64,000 nucleotides of DNA from Kryptolebias marmoratus (GCF_001649575.2 NC_051435.1:9095078-9159077); one strand, 5' to 3'; counted from the stretch's first letter, positions 37,601 to 53,200 are shown. Program-made: numbers and translations. The notes: generated from the letters alone by a model not told the origin.

Positions 37601-40600
37601 CTGTGAGAGGTGAGGACCACGGCACATTTTCCTCGCACTTCTTCGGAGATGATTTTCCATAGGTGTCGCTTGGTGCGGGGGTCCATGCCAGAGCTCGGCT
37701 CATCCTACGGAGAAGGCAGGAATGAAACAGGAACAGCAGGATGTTAAAATCAATATGGCGAGATCAAGAAATGATCAGCAGAAAAATGTAACGTGTAGCA
37801 GACAGCGTGCAGATGAGTGTGGACGAGCAAGAGTAAAAACAAATGCAAAAAAAAAAGACGTAAATGGGAGAAAAAAACCCGCAAAAACGAAAACAAAGTA
37901 AAACAAAATGATGAAGAAAGCTGAGGGCGAAAAAGAATAAAAATGAGAACAAAATGAGACGATTTAATGGAGACATAATGGAGAAATAAAAGTGTAAAGC
38001 TACATGGAAGACCACCACTGGATAAGCTTGTAGCAGCAAATTAATTAACTGTATGAAATCTCTCCAATACAGCAGATCAATATCTACTTTATTCAAAGAC
38101 CATTTCAAGAAAAACAGTGCACATTTGGCCTAATATTTCTTGTCTGGTGACCAGTAAGGCGATTATTTGGGCAGGTGCAGCAGTTTAAGTGTGAGTGTGC
38201 GGGTGTGTGGGTGGGGGGCTCACCAGGAGCAGGATTTGTGGATGCCCGATGAGAGCGAGTGCAGTGGAGAGCTTCCTGCGGGTGCCACAGCTGTAACCAT
38301 CAGTAATGATGTTTCTGTGGTAATTCAGCTCCAGCCTCTTCAGCAGGTAGTTCACCACCTATAAAAGAAGCATGCTGGGAATTAGATTGCGGATGAGCAG
38401 AACAGCAAACACTACAGTTTTTTTTTTTTCATTCACCCTCACATGTTTATGTCTGAAGTAAGATAACAGACACCACCAATTGCAATGGCTGTTGCAAACC
38501 TCTAATTAATATGGAAGAAATAAAATTGGTCATCTAACGCAAGTCAAAAGGTTTAATAATTACTTTCCAAAACTGACTAAACAGAAAAATATATTTTAAA
38601 AAAAGACCATTTCACAATTATATGCTATGTCCAACTTGCAAACATAAAATTAAACTTTATTGGAAATTTCAGCAAATCTAAACAAACCTTGCTAATTTCC
38701 TATTTCATGAATTCAGCAAAATATTAAAAATGAAGTCCTCAACGTTTCAGTGTGCTGCTACTTTTATTTCCGAGCCTATTCAAAGCAGGAAAATGTTGAT
38801 TTACAAGGGCAAAGAGCACAGAGGGGCCCTGCTCCTAGTTGATATTCATTCTCTTACTGTAATTGCTTATTCTGTCCAGTACAGCAGCACAATAAATTAC
38901 ATGAAGTGTCTATTGGCTGTGTTCACATGCATATTTAATGGTGTTTGCACAACAATGATGGCTTTACCTGGTGACTTTATTCTGTCTATGCAGTCCTGGG
39001 GCTTTCAAAACTGATGCAGAATAACCCATTTGGTGCATGTCAGTGGATTCTTTGTGTTTAAATCCCAATGACAGCAAGAATCAGGAACCCTGACTGAATC
39101 ATAACCATTTCTAGACATTTAAAACTTTCTATTCTTGCTTATTAATCACATGGAAGTGCGTGCTGTAAATACCAGTGGGCTTTGAAATAGCCTGAGGTCA
39201 TTTCCCATTAAACTATGGCCTTTTTTTCCATCAGCAGGCAAGTCTGCAAACCAGATCAATGAAGCAAGCTAATGCAATAGATACCTCAGTTCACTTAGTT
39301 CACTTAGATTTTCTGCTTTTACTTTGTAATAGGATTTTTTCCTTAAGTGTGGGTTTTTCTGTTCAGCTCACTGATCCAGGGTATCTAAACTCTGTCCATA
39401 AAATGACATACTTTAGAAAACTACTCAGTATTCTGAATCCGAATCTGAATGATTAGTATGCACAATATATCATATTCCTGCCAGGTTCAGATCAAAATAT
39501 GATGCTTTTTTTTCCCCCATGTTCTCTCATAAAAGCCATTTTGCAACACCTTTGATGTAACAGCTCATTAAGCCGACAAAACCATGTCAATGTGAAATGA
39601 CCCCATTAAGGCTTGTCTCATTATCCACAGCTACGGGACTGTCAGCGGGAGACATCATAAGAGGAATTCTATATATAACGTGATCTTTGTGAATTAGCCT
39701 GACACCAATGTTGTGGCTATTACAACCATTGTTGTCATTTCTCTGATCAGAGAGCAGGCGCTGCAACAGCAGCGGTGACAGTGATTAGTGTCTGACATCT
39801 ATTTCTGTGTTTTATTGTCTATGTGTGTCTTTTGTGTCTCTGAGCATACTTGGAAATGTTTGTCTTCAGTTCTGCTGATAACATGACTAAGAGTGTCAGA
39901 GGCAATCAATGCTGAGTCTCTGTGGAAAATGGTGTAAAGTGAAAATGCTTTTTTTTTCTTCTTTGCATACAAGCTGGATTGGTCATGACAACTGCCGCTG
40001 CTCATGTCACTACTTTTGAAAAATGACATTACATTTGTGTAAATTTCTAAAAGTCAAGAAAGTCATAAATGTAAATAAATTCTGTATAGTGATGACTTTC
40101 TGCCACTTTGTTTTGAAACTATGACAACATTCTTGAATCTTACCATAGTTGACCCTTTTTATTAGCTTTTAGAGACTTCCTATAACTATAGTATCTGAGC
40201 TGATAAAATCTTTGTGAGGTCACACAGGGTTGGAACTGCAATGTGCGGGCAGTGAGGTGAACTATAGAGCAAGATAAATGGGTTAGCAAAGTAATTCACA
40301 AAACTTTTTTTTTTTCCCGGCTGGATCACCATGGTAATTTACAGATAAAAAAAAGCAGCTATGGAAAAAGGTATTTTTAGTGTTTTGGATTAAATAATAT
40401 GGAAAGTGATATTATCCTCAGCTATGTACTGGTATTGACACAGAATAAAGTTGTGCAGGTATAAACGGTATGTGTTGGATTGCCATGGGAACAAAAACCC
40501 TGCATTGCCTGACATTTACTTCAGTCAAGTGATAAAGAAAATGAATAAGCTTAAAGTTTGGTCCGTTTTATACTCCTGCTATTGTATTGTGTATAAAACA

Positions 40601-43600
40601 CAAAAGGGAAAAAAGGTTTATCTGGTATTTATCAAATAACTTTCTTAATCACTTTAATTTAATCACTTTTTTGGTTTAAAACAAATGTGATTTCCAGAAA
40701 TTCTTCATTAAGAGACTGTATGAGACATAAATGCAATTAAAGATAAAGAAGGCTATGTTAAAAAGAGGGAATCCTGACTCAGTAAAGAAAGTTGATAACT
40801 AATATCATGGTTCCTAATATCTCTGTCTTAGGCTTAAGTTTTTCTTGATCGAGATGTTGCAAAACAATGCTAACATTCTTGAACTTGCTATTTAGTACAA
40901 CATTCAGAACAGAAGACGACCTAAAATATGAAAACACTGCTCATTCCTTTGACTTCATACTTTACTTTTGATTCCTTTGGAATCAATCAATGCACCCAAC
41001 CAAGTTTGGAGCAGATGAAAAAGAAGGTTAGAAGAGATACAAAAGAACACACTGGTTGACAAACAGACAGAGATTACTTGATTTATATGCAAAATGTTTC
41101 CTAAGTCCTTCTAAACTCCATTTTCTTTTTGTTACACTGCTAATTCCTCTCATGTTGGCAGCAGTGACAGACAGGCACATGAGGTAATTACCACAGAAGT
41201 AAGATTGATTATTTCTCTCAAGGATAAACGAGAAGAATGAAACCAAAGTGACACATCTAATAAGATCCTACCACCATCAATGCATCATTTAAATATAAAA
41301 CTCCATAGATTTAAACAACATCCTTATTGATGGAAACTTCAGCTTAATTCTGAAGTTTGGACTCCGAGCCGAGTTGACAACAGAAGCTTTTCTGGTTCGC
41401 CCCTGACTGTAGAGCTTTCAACACACATCACTCAACACTTCACACACTCTGATTAAGTATGCATGGAAGCAATAGTTCCTAGTCTCGCAGAGAGAATGCA
41501 CCTTGGAATTTCTATCAGATTCTGTGTCGTTTTCTGGATGATGTTGTCACTATGCAAAGCTTTGAAAGACAGTGCTGCTTTTGCAGCTCTTCCTTACCCC
41601 ATCTATCTCCCTCTTTGAGATGCCACGAACGCGAGCATAGAAGTACAAATGCTCTTCTCCAGTGAGCAGATCATCAAGCGCATCCACCTGGGGACAGTAG
41701 CCGATGTTAATTCCCCTGTAGCGGCACTCCATGATGTCCACCAACCGCCTGGGAGAAAAAATGCAAAACAAAACAACGTGAACAAAAAACAGATTTGAAA
41801 CAGCTTTAATAAATATGAGTCGATATTGTTTCTTTTGTTTGTTTTGTTTCCAGAATCTTCCTTATCACATTAATAAGCATTTGAATTTTTGTGAAACTGT
41901 TCTACAAACAGAAACCCGTTTTACTCAACATAGACTTTGCAAAAACAAACAGTACTTGAACTGGAAGATGTGAAAACATGTAGCATGCATGTGTGAATAA
42001 ATAAATCAGAGTGCAGCTTACCCGTCTCTCTCCCTGATCTGTGCTGAGCCATCGGTTGGGCTAACATCTCCAGTCAGCATCTTGAAGGTAGTAGTTTTCC
42101 CTGCGCCGTTCTCCCCCAGCAGGCCAAAGCACTGGAGGACAAATTCATTTCTTTGTAACTCAAAGCACTCGACTACTGGGCAGTAGTAGATGAAGAAATA
42201 CAAACAATCATAAATAAGTGAATAATTTCTCTTCACCTAACTGCTTTAGATTAGAAATAAGCTGTTTCTAGTTAAGCATTAATGATTTCTCTGAAACTTT
42301 ATCAGTTGAATCAACTAGAGGATAAAAATGACAATCTTTCTAATTGTAATTATTGATATTATTTATTTATTTATTTATGTGAAATCCTTCTAAGACTGTC
42401 TCCAAATTCATATATGTGTTTACTGGTATATGACTGCATAGAATTTTTAAAAAAGTTGATATTGACAAATTTTTACCTCAAACAGTGACCAGTGGAAATG
42501 TTAAAACTCTTCACCAGCTTCATTGGGTAAATACAGACTCAAACGGTTGTAACTTAAAGCAACATTTTTACAACCCCAGTGTATTCACTTTGCTTGTATT
42601 TCATAATGAATCAATATTCCTGGTTCTGAGGCGTACCTCTCCAGCAGGGATGCCCACGGACAGCTTCTTGACAGCATGCATCTTCTTATTGAGATGTTGA
42701 TAGACCTTAGAGAGCTGGTTGATCTGCAGCAAGTCTGAGCTGGCTGCTCCACTGGCAACCCGATGATGCTCTGTTACGACATCCTCATCCTCTTCTTCGG
42801 GAGCAAAATCAGGAACCGTCTTTCTGCCGAAAATTAGATGCCTGCAAAGGGGAAGAATATGTTTTCTACATCTGCTAGGTGTTAAAAATAAAAAATAAAA
42901 AATCTTTGCAATTTATTTTTGTCTTTCCAAATCACTTAGAAAGGCTCTGCTGCATGACTAATCACTCATCTGCATAATACATCTCACAATTGTATTGGGG
43001 CTGCAAGAAGACTGCAAAAACTTGTTTTTTTTTTTTTCTTTTTTACATTTACTATAACAAAACATCATCCATAGATTTAAAACATTGTTAAATCTAGATT
43101 AAAAAAAATAACTAAAACTGATCTTGAAGCAACATTCTGTGCATTTAATGAATTGCAAGAGTTTGGATGTGCGGGTCTAGCTTGGTTTGTTAGCTTACAA
43201 AGCATCCAAATGTTTTGCCCACCTGACTTTACGCATGACAGCCTTGTTGAGCAAGAGGCGCAGGGTAAAGAAAACAATGCCTTGGATGATGGAAGAGATG
43301 AACATCCACCCTAAGACCTCTGTGGAATATGGGTCTTTATAAGCATCAACTCCGTAGCCGCTGAGAATTTGGACCTCAATGTTTGATCTGGCCAGCTGTA
43401 TCAGTCCGTTCCCAAAGTTGAACTGGGGGAAGATGAGGAATGCATTGCATAGCTTACTGAAGATCTCTTGGATGACCTGCAGGAGGGACATAACAGAAAA
43501 TGTTTTTTTTTTTAAATGACAGACAGAAGAGGAGAAATTATAATGTAAAATTGAGTTTAGAAATCTCATTGTTGAGTTTCAAACACAGGCATCTTGACTT

Positions 43601-44253
43601 TGACCATTTATTCTGACCTCTTGTTTGTGTTGTGCTATTTGTCCAAGAAAGTACAGAACAGAGGTGGACAGGATGGTGTTCATGCTGATGAAGAGGTTGA
43701 TGCAGACATAAGAGATGAAGGCAATTTCTGACTCTTTGAAGACACCTGCTAACAGATACATCCAGGGCAAGGTAGCAAACCTGAGGAAGAGACAAAAGAG
43801 AGCTATTTTAAACAAACCGTTTACTAAAAATAACTTTACAGTCCACCCTAAAATAGACTTGGGCAGCTCCAATATAGAAATAATTAAAGGCAAACAAAAT
43901 GAGTATTGAGGAATAGGTCAGCTTTTTTCTCACTACTGCAGCTTCTAAAATTAAGCAAACTTGTGCTTTTAGGTGAAGGAGGTGATTTGGGGCAGTAGGG
44001 TGTTTAACAGACTAAAAAAAGCTGTGAGCTTGATGAATGTAGGCACCAAAGAATACTGAAAAAAGAAAGTGGAAAATACTACAGCATGAGGAGGGTAAAC
44101 ATTCAGTCACAATGCCAAAACAGACAAAGATAAATGACTTCTCTCTTTATTCCCCATGGTGGCAGCACATCTTTCTTTTTCTTCTCACATTATCTGCTAG
44201 TTCTTTTGATTGGGGTGTTTGGGTCAGCGAGGAACAGAGAAAAAAAGAACAGA

Positions 44254-44296
<43 letters not shown>

Positions 44297-47200
44297 CAAG
44301 GTGGGAATTGAAAGACACACAGTAACAGATAGAGTCAGACAGAGACAAAGCATCTGCATGCCGTGTCCAAAAAAAAAGGTGCTGGGTAGGCAGACTCCGA
44401 GTGCCAAGCCATGACAAGGAACAGAAGCAAGAAGGCTGCAGACCAGACCAGGTGGGTGCAGCCTGACAGATGGAGCATTGCGATTACTCATTGCTTGGGA
44501 GGGAGACATCTGTCTGATAAATGAGAGGCAGAGTGCTGACTTGGCCTTCAATGATACAGAGCTCACTATGAGGCCTGAGAACAACAACGACCAACATAGG
44601 GGCCTAAACTGCTACAGTGGCTGAATAACATAAAGGAGTCTTGTCATACAGATGAAAGAAACATAATGTGTAATTACTTTTGATACAGTTCCAAAGTCTA
44701 AATCACTTTATCAGATTGATTTTAAAACCTTCTGAGATGGCAGCTATCCCTTATCTCACACTAAGTTACACTGTAAGCTCTGTTGCCTCCATTTCCCCGT
44801 TCTACAGCTCTAACGTCTTTGGCTCGAATGGGATAAACATGTCAAGAGTGATTTTTATATCAGCCTTTCAATCCTGATGCCATCTGTCTCTGGAAGGAAT
44901 TAAATAAAAGGATCTGTGTTTACATTTGAACAGCAGCAGCCTCCGTATGCTCTGTGCTGAAATTTAACCTCGTAGCACACATAGTAACACCCATTAGAGA
45001 CTAGAAATCCCAGTGCATATGTGAGGAAAGGCTGGGGTACATGTAGGAACATTGTGATATCCTCTGTGGAGAACACAAGGTCATTTTCACTGATTCACTT
45101 TTTGCCAAGAAAACTCCTTGGGTTCATGTGAAGAATAATGCTCAGGTTGACGATATAAAGCACCAATCTATGAGCAGTCCATCTTTCTGGATTATTGGTA
45201 TAAATCATCTCTAGCTGACCTCCAACTGATTCTTAATCCCTTCTTGTTAACTACTGCTCCTGGATCAGAAGTCTCAAGGCTTCACTATTTGAAGCGCAGG
45301 CTCCAGTTACACTTCTTCTCTTTTAGGACCCCATATGAAAAGCCCAGTCTCATCTAATTGGTCAAAAAATTCACTCTCTGATTGAAAATTGCCAAATTAG
45401 CAACTGAGCAAACATCATAAAGATGTGTTTAATGACAATAATATTAAGTAATTTAGAAAACCTTGAAACTGTTTTTCAGTTTTCAGCGTTTTCTATGGGA
45501 AACCCTGAAAATCACTCACCATATTTTCTTCACTATGTGAATAGTGCACTCTATATTCATGAGAAGTATATTATTTTGGTCATAGTGTGTATTTAATTTA
45601 TTCTGCAGACCTCTGCAATGTACAAACTGGTAAACACAGTGAGGATAACCATAACCCCAGAAGCTTAGTATAGTCTTAAAGTTTTGGTTTGAATTAAAAC
45701 ACAGACTTTTAACAATGTTTAACATGATTTCGTCAACACACAAGAAATGTTTGTCTCACCCCTAATTTTGCTGACACTCTGGGTATTTTTGAGTGATACA
45801 TTCATGTTCTTCAGTGTAACAGAGCAGTAAGAAAAATGTTACAACTGACTAAAAAATAGATACACCTAATAGATTGTATGAAAATGCAGTGGTTCTTTTA
45901 ACAATTTGGTTCAAACCTGGTAGATTTATTATGATGTTTTTTTCCTAATGATGTATTTAAATTTTTCTGTCTTCAACTGCCTGATTTGTCATCATAAACA
46001 AGTTGGGTAAAAAAAATTACATCACAGACAAAGAGATAAGTAATATGACACAAATAAGTTGCCTCTGTTTTCAACTTTTTTCCAAATTACTGACCCAAAC
46101 AGCACGAAAAGAAGGGCGACGGCTCCCAAATTTTGCCGCTCTGTAAATGCTGGAACTTGGAAAGCAGCAATCACACAGATGGTCAGAGTCACAGGGATCA
46201 AATAAATGACCTGTAAAGAGAGGACATACCTGTAAATGCATTTGAATTTACTGAAATAAAGAACTGATTATTAATAATTATCATGTTAAGAAAAAAAGTC
46301 TGCATGTCAACATTTGCAATCAAATTTATCCATTTTAAGTTACATTGAACCTATTTAGTGAGAAGATGTTACCATGTCATAGAAGAAGTTCACAGTCCAG
46401 TAGAAAGTCTCACTGATGCCAGCAATGTGCTGGAGCCTCTTTGACCCACTGTTGTGTTCAGAGACTTCATAAATGGCGAAACTGGCAGTTGTAATTGAAA
46501 ATCCTATCAGCACACACACAGCCACGAGGATCTGGAGCACTCCCTCAATGCTGTGGGAAAAAGATCATGCAGATGATGTGATTAGCTGCCAGTGACTTGA
46601 ATTTATTACCATTCAACCATATTTATAAGCAATATATCATTATGGTTTGCCTTTTTTATTTCTAGTAATGCTGCTGAGGGGACAGCAGCAAGCCCAAATG
46701 AATCAATATACTCGGATGGGGTACATTATGTTGAAAAACGCACATTTTGCACAAAAAAGGGTGACCTATTTTTATGGTTTTTGCTTCAAATGATCATTAA
46801 CAACCCCTGCTGAGATCTGAGTCATTTGAACTTATTGAAGTGACATCCAATAAATGGAATCCCATTAATAACTAACAGCTCTGTAGAAAAAGATGTATAC
46901 GTCTCAGCAATAACAAAATAGGAAAAAAAAATCAGCTGGCTTCAAGTAGAGATCTTCACACTGTACTTGTGGTGCAGAAACTGAGGCAGGAATGCTGCTG
47001 TGAGTCTGCAGAACCCATTGTCCAGATTAGACCTTAGAAATCTATTTAAAGCTTTGATCCCTTAGTTATTTCTCATTGCAGGGAGCTCCCACTTCTTGAT
47101 GTCAGGTCAGAACTGGTTCATTCCCTTTTCTCTCTTGTCTTGGCTGCATGCAACTGGACCACAATCACCACTCTCCTCTAGCAGAGTGACAACACCACCA

Positions 47201-50200
47201 AGCAGACTGAATATCTTGCATAAGGCTGCAAAGAGCATGAGTCTGGCAGAGGGGCCGAGAGGGAGGGGAAGGGGAATAGCAGAAAGGGACATGTGGTGGG
47301 CGTTTCAGGGCAGCACTTACTACTGAAGAAAGCCAGGAGCAGCAGCTACAGAGCAGGCTTGTTATCAGCGAAGCCAAAATAGCTTTAGAAATGCTTCCCA
47401 TGGGCAGAGCTACAGCATGGTGAGAATCAAGACATGTGAAGGAATACATCTGCCATGTCTTTAACAGAGCACGGGCCAAATCAATATATCAAGTGAAAAA
47501 GCCAAGTATCACCCCAAAGGGAAGGGGGTGAATGTATAACTGCAGCTGCAGCAGCACCTCAGGAGGCTGTAGTAAAAGACCTGACAATGAGGAGAAACTA
47601 GTAATAAATAAAAATGAATGGGCTGGGATGATTAGGGTTCTGGAAAATAACAACCTTCATGAAGCTACAAAATTACTTCAGTCCACTATGGGATGGATTT
47701 GAGTTGATCCTTTGGAACACAGGCATGTTTGCATACATACATACACACATGCAATGACATGCAATGTCATCGCCAGGGCCTCTAAAGCAAGACATGGAGC
47801 ATTTTTAATAACCTAATATTGGAAAGTTGAGGAAAATCAATCCCCTTCAGTGCCACCTTCAAGATAAACACTCATTATACTGGGACTCAAATCAATAGAG
47901 TAAGCTCAGAGAAATCCATTTAGAAAATCAAATATGGGGTAAATACTGCTGTCATGTATCCTCCAGCCCTAAATCCAGCCTGACTTTAATGTCTAGAACC
48001 AGAAAAATAGGATGGCTCTATAAATTATCTCCAGTCAACAAACAAGAGCCAACATCATTCATACTGACCTGAGTAAATTAGGAATATTTACTTCAAGTAA
48101 AATTATAATGCATGTTTTGTTTTTTGTTTTATCATGTATATCATTTTATGTTTGCAAGCAAATCAGCAGAAGAATACTGAGGATAGTCCTTACACTGTAT
48201 CGTCATCATCCTTCCGGCCAAAATAGGGGTGGCTGGAAACTGAAATGGCTGTAATAGAAAGAAACAGGGTATTATATTATCAATGGTTAAAAAAAAAAAA
48301 TTAAAAAAAAAAACACAAAAGCTATTTTTCAGTGCAGAAACCAAATGAACAGTGATGTTCTCTTAGCCTGGGACACAGTCAATTGGAAAATATAGAGCAA
48401 GATGATTTCATTTGCCAGTGCACACAGAGCGAATTGAATTTACTTTATCATTTTCTCATGGTCTTCTAGACGCTCACAGACATAAACTGCTCATCTTTGT
48501 TTCTTTGTTTACATTTCCTCTGATAGGAAAATGTGTGTCCTCCTGAAACACATCAAAGCCCAGAGCCAACAGGAAGATCAGTGCCTTGCTAAAGAGCACT
48601 TAAGTGGAAATGCTGGGTTTTATAGGCAATTCCTTCTTCAGTTATTGACCCTTCATTAAAACCACCCTGAATTCAGATTTCTCATGATTATTTCTGTATT
48701 TCTCAATGAGATATAACTATGGCTACAGCTGCATTTATTAGGTATTTGTCTAAATGTAACTAAATGGCTCATTTGGATCAACAACCATCAAAGTATTCAC
48801 AATTTACAGGTTAAAACCAGTGTAGTTTTACTTTGTCATCATGTTTACAATATAGTATTTTCTGACTCAGGATGCGAGTAAAAACTTTTTTAAGCTTTTA
48901 AGGGGGGTTTCTTTGCATCTCACAACTCTTAGCGTGGGTTAATAAATGGCTCAGAAATTGTATATTTTTCTCCAGGGAATTCTACAGAAAGTCTTCCAGC
49001 ACAAAACACAGTTCCAACGGGGAGTGATCAAAATCTATACTTGTGACAATACAGATTGATGGATTGGAGTGTGATGGTACATCTATAACAGTGGGCGGTT
49101 ATAAACAGAAATCCTGCAAGACTGGGGTGCAAAAACAATCTGTTGATGATGTCTGAAGGTTTCCTGACCCTTTTCTCTGATACTGTAACAAACAAACCAA
49201 TGGTTAGAAACTCTGTTTTGCTAGATAAACTGGTCACCTTGGAAAATAATCTCTCTGGATCTGCAGCCCTGAAAACCTCCACCACCGATGGTAACATTCA
49301 AATGGTTACACACCTATACCCTGGAGCACTTCTATCATCTACTGCTTAATTAACATGCTTGTCTGTTCTTCTGTGCATGCACTGTATCTTTATATGAGCT
49401 TTTTTTTTCTGCTTTCATACATTTGTGCATGTGTGTGTTTGTGCACTCTTGCTTGTGGCCAGATGGTTAGGGCGCAACTCAGAGCTGAAACAAAACAGAA
49501 AACGTGGGCCAGCCTTGCTTCTCATCAACATAGCTCCCCACTGAATGGCTCAAATTAGTATTCAACATGCATAGTTCTGTTAGTGTAAAGACACACAGCA
49601 CCCCCTGGCTTAAATCTAGCAAAATGATCCATGAGTAAACACTGTTTACAGCTGTCTTTATATTTAGTGCACTAAAACATGCATGCTGCAGCTTTTTAAA
49701 GCTATCTCTGTGTGTTTTATGATAGCAAAGACAAGTTTTTGCTTAAAGGAATACCAAACAATTCCAGCAAAATAATGACAATAGACCTTTTCCAAAATAT
49801 TATAAAATATGATTATTTTGCAACTAATTTAAATAACACAAGAGTAATATTGACTGTTGATCAAATTAAATGTCAATATTAGCACCCTTACCTTGTAAGT
49901 TTCATTTGAAATGTTTTATTTATAATAAACTTACCGTATTTTTGTGGATCTTTATCAAGTGGAATATTGGAGCGCAGGATGATGTTGTTGAGACTGTTTA
50001 GGTATGCTGGCATGGTATGATGACCCTCAGGGTTGAACCAAACCTGCAACCACAAAATCAAGCATTAATATCAGTGCTTAACACCAGCAAATCTAAATCA
50101 TAAATCTTTAAATACACCTAAAAAATGCAAAAAAAAACTTCAGATCTCTCCATCTGGAAACATTTACACAGAGAAAAAAGGCACAATTGCTGCAGTAAAG

Positions 50201-53200
50201 CATATTTATGATGACACTGATGGTGCAACAATTCAGCTCCATCTGCAAATATTAATCATGCAGCCAAAAGACTTTAATTGGGATGTCATATATTAACTTT
50301 TAACAACTCATCAGTATGGCATTTCAAGAGATAATTAGACATGCAGTGAGGAAGCAAGAGAGAGAGAATTACCTTGGACAGTGTGCGGTTTTTGGGCACT
50401 GCAGTAATGTCCAATTGTAAGTCAGGCGGGAGAGGCATGCCAAAAGCAAAGCCACCATACCTGAAAAATCAAAGTGGACACATCGATCAAAACAAAGAGC
50501 TCTGGTTGCCACTGAGAAACTAAATGTGACACACACTGTGGGTTTTTCTTATTGGCTTGTTTCTTGCAATCACAGTAAATATCCAGCAAAGAGCGATAAG
50601 AAGCATTCCAGGGGAAAAGCATTTAACTCTTCTGAAAATGCATGAAGATGATGAGTGTCATCAAGAAGCTATTTGAGGCTAGTTTATGTCAAGCTGAGCA
50701 ACTGAAAAAAAAGCTTTAAAGCAGTATCAAACAGATTTGTACATATACTGGATTTTTATATGTTCTTCTATAAAGCTTCTTCATTGACACGCAGCTTTTA
50801 TTTTGGACACTGATAAAAGGCTTTATGGATGAACTCTTGTAAAATATGAAAATTAGCCTAATTTTATTTCAGTTTTTGGGAAAACAAATAAATAGCCCAT
50901 CAATTTTTTGCAACACACTGTATTTAAAAAACACTAAAGATAATAAACCGGCTGCATTCACCTGTTTCTGATGAAATCGTTGGCTGTAGCCACCAGGTAG
51001 TTCTCCACATTAAGGCCAGTCAGATTATAGACAATCTGAGACGAGGGGATCTTCTTATGGGGGGGCTGGAGGTTGTTGTTCTTACAAATCTGGAGTTTAC
51101 AGGAGACACAAATGCATTACACTTGGCCCTTTTCAAACATTCGAGAGCACGAGCACGGGAGGGGGGGGAGACAAGCGAGAACACAAAAACCCACTCACAC
51201 ACATGCTGTTACTGCTGACCCACTCTCACCTGTTCCTTTTGGGTGCATTTACAGACACTAAATGGTTTGGAGATGTTTCCTCTGGAGATCCATCTGTTTG
51301 TGCTTCTTGTGCAGACCCTTTAGGAGGAGAAAATAAATCATTCACAAAGTGGAAGCAAGGCTCGGTGAATGTTTGTGTTGGTGCCAAAAGCCTGCCTCTT
51401 GTCAAGCTCACGAAGAGATTAAATTAAATATTATTAATACCGTGCGATACGAATGCAAAAAACTCATGCATTTACAGTAGCAGAGTGAGAGTAAAATAAA
51501 TACAATTTGCAATGATTCATGAAGTAGCTGTGAGTTTGAGTGTTTTTTGTGAAACCAGGAGCTAAATATACTTTCTGATCACAGTTTTCCAAGCTGTTAA
51601 ATATGTGCTGTAATGTCATATTGTGTGAAACTTGTGTTTGTGTGGGCTGACTCTCAGCTCCCACACAGTTTGCTTTTTCACCAAGTGATTTGAGGGACAC
51701 AGAGGAAGAATGAAAATCAAAAGCAGAACGCAGAAATCCATGCACGCTTTTTGGCCAAGTTATCAAACATGATGGGGAAAAAAAAAAACTGTAAAGCATT
51801 TATGAACAAACCCCCCACCAAAGGGAGGGGTATAATGTTTTTTGCCAGTGTCTGTGTGTGTGCTTGTTTATCTGTACCGTCAGCAAAATATCTCATGAAG
51901 CACAGATTGAATTTGATCCACTGTGCAGCATTTCTGCTTAAAACTATTGCATTACTATTACAGTAAACACTGTCTGTTAGCAAATTATCTCATCGACCAT
52001 TGGATGAATTTTGATTAAACTTTCAACTTCACCTCATTATTTCCAAATAATGAGGTAAAGCTTTTGTGGTAGTAGCTGAGAGTCATCCCCAACAAATACT
52101 TTGAGCTTAACCATGTCTTGCAAGATGTGGCTGTGGTAGCCATTGTGAATTAAAACTCTGTCCTGAAAGGCAGTTGACGATATGCATTCCTTCAAGGAGT
52201 ACTGTATATTTTTTTTTCTTTAAAAAAATCCCTTAGAGGTCTGCTTCATGAGTGCCAACATTGATTTGAGAGCTTGCACGGGGAAAATCTCCCCTATAAA
52301 CACGAGATGTTTATGGAATACAGATGATGCTGTCACATCATGGAGTCCTGCTGCAGGCGTTCAGCCACATGCATCAGGCTGAGCAGCAGGATAATAAAAC
52401 CAACGATCATGAGGGAGACCAGACGGAGTGATAGGAACTGGGGCTAGGCACTCCAGAAAAAGAGAGAGAAAGAGAAAAAGAAATGTAGGCATGGAAAAAA
52501 AAAGGTAAATTGTAAAAAAAAAGCTGGTAGTGTACTTTTCAGGAAATGAGAACAGCTGGAAGTGTAATTACGTACTGGCTATCAGACTCGTCGAGGCAGG
52601 CATTATCGATTCCAGGGAAAGACAGCATGGTGTCCACCAGATGGTTAGATCTTGGATTTTGGTTACTGTAGAGTCAAAAATAAATAAATAAATAAATAAA
52701 TAGAAACAACCTTGACTTAAATGTAAAATAGCTGTTTTGCAATAAAATGAACAAAAAGGTTGTTTCCCAAAGTTTTAGCTCAGTGAAAAATGGGGAAAAA
52801 ACTATTTGTTTGGGTTTTTTATATAACTTTCTTAAAAATCTGGGATAAAAGAGCTTATCTAACATTGGAAATGTCACATAGGCACAGTGACTAACTAAGC
52901 TACTCAAGTACACTGAAGTGGAGAGATGAAAGGAAACGTCTGAGGACATTTGACTTGCCACTTTAGATCTAAGTAGATTTGTTTTGTTTGAGCCACCCCC
53001 TGCCTTTCAACTCAAGGAAAAGTACACTCATAAATAAACATTAGGATCATTTGCATGGTTGATACAGGCACATTAGGAAAATACAACTCTGATAAAGTTG
53101 ATAAAGTTATTAAGCTCAGTGATGAGCTACAGTCGAGCACAAACTGAAAGCCATGAAATGCTTGTAACCTGCTTCTCATGCCTAACATGCATCTAAATTT

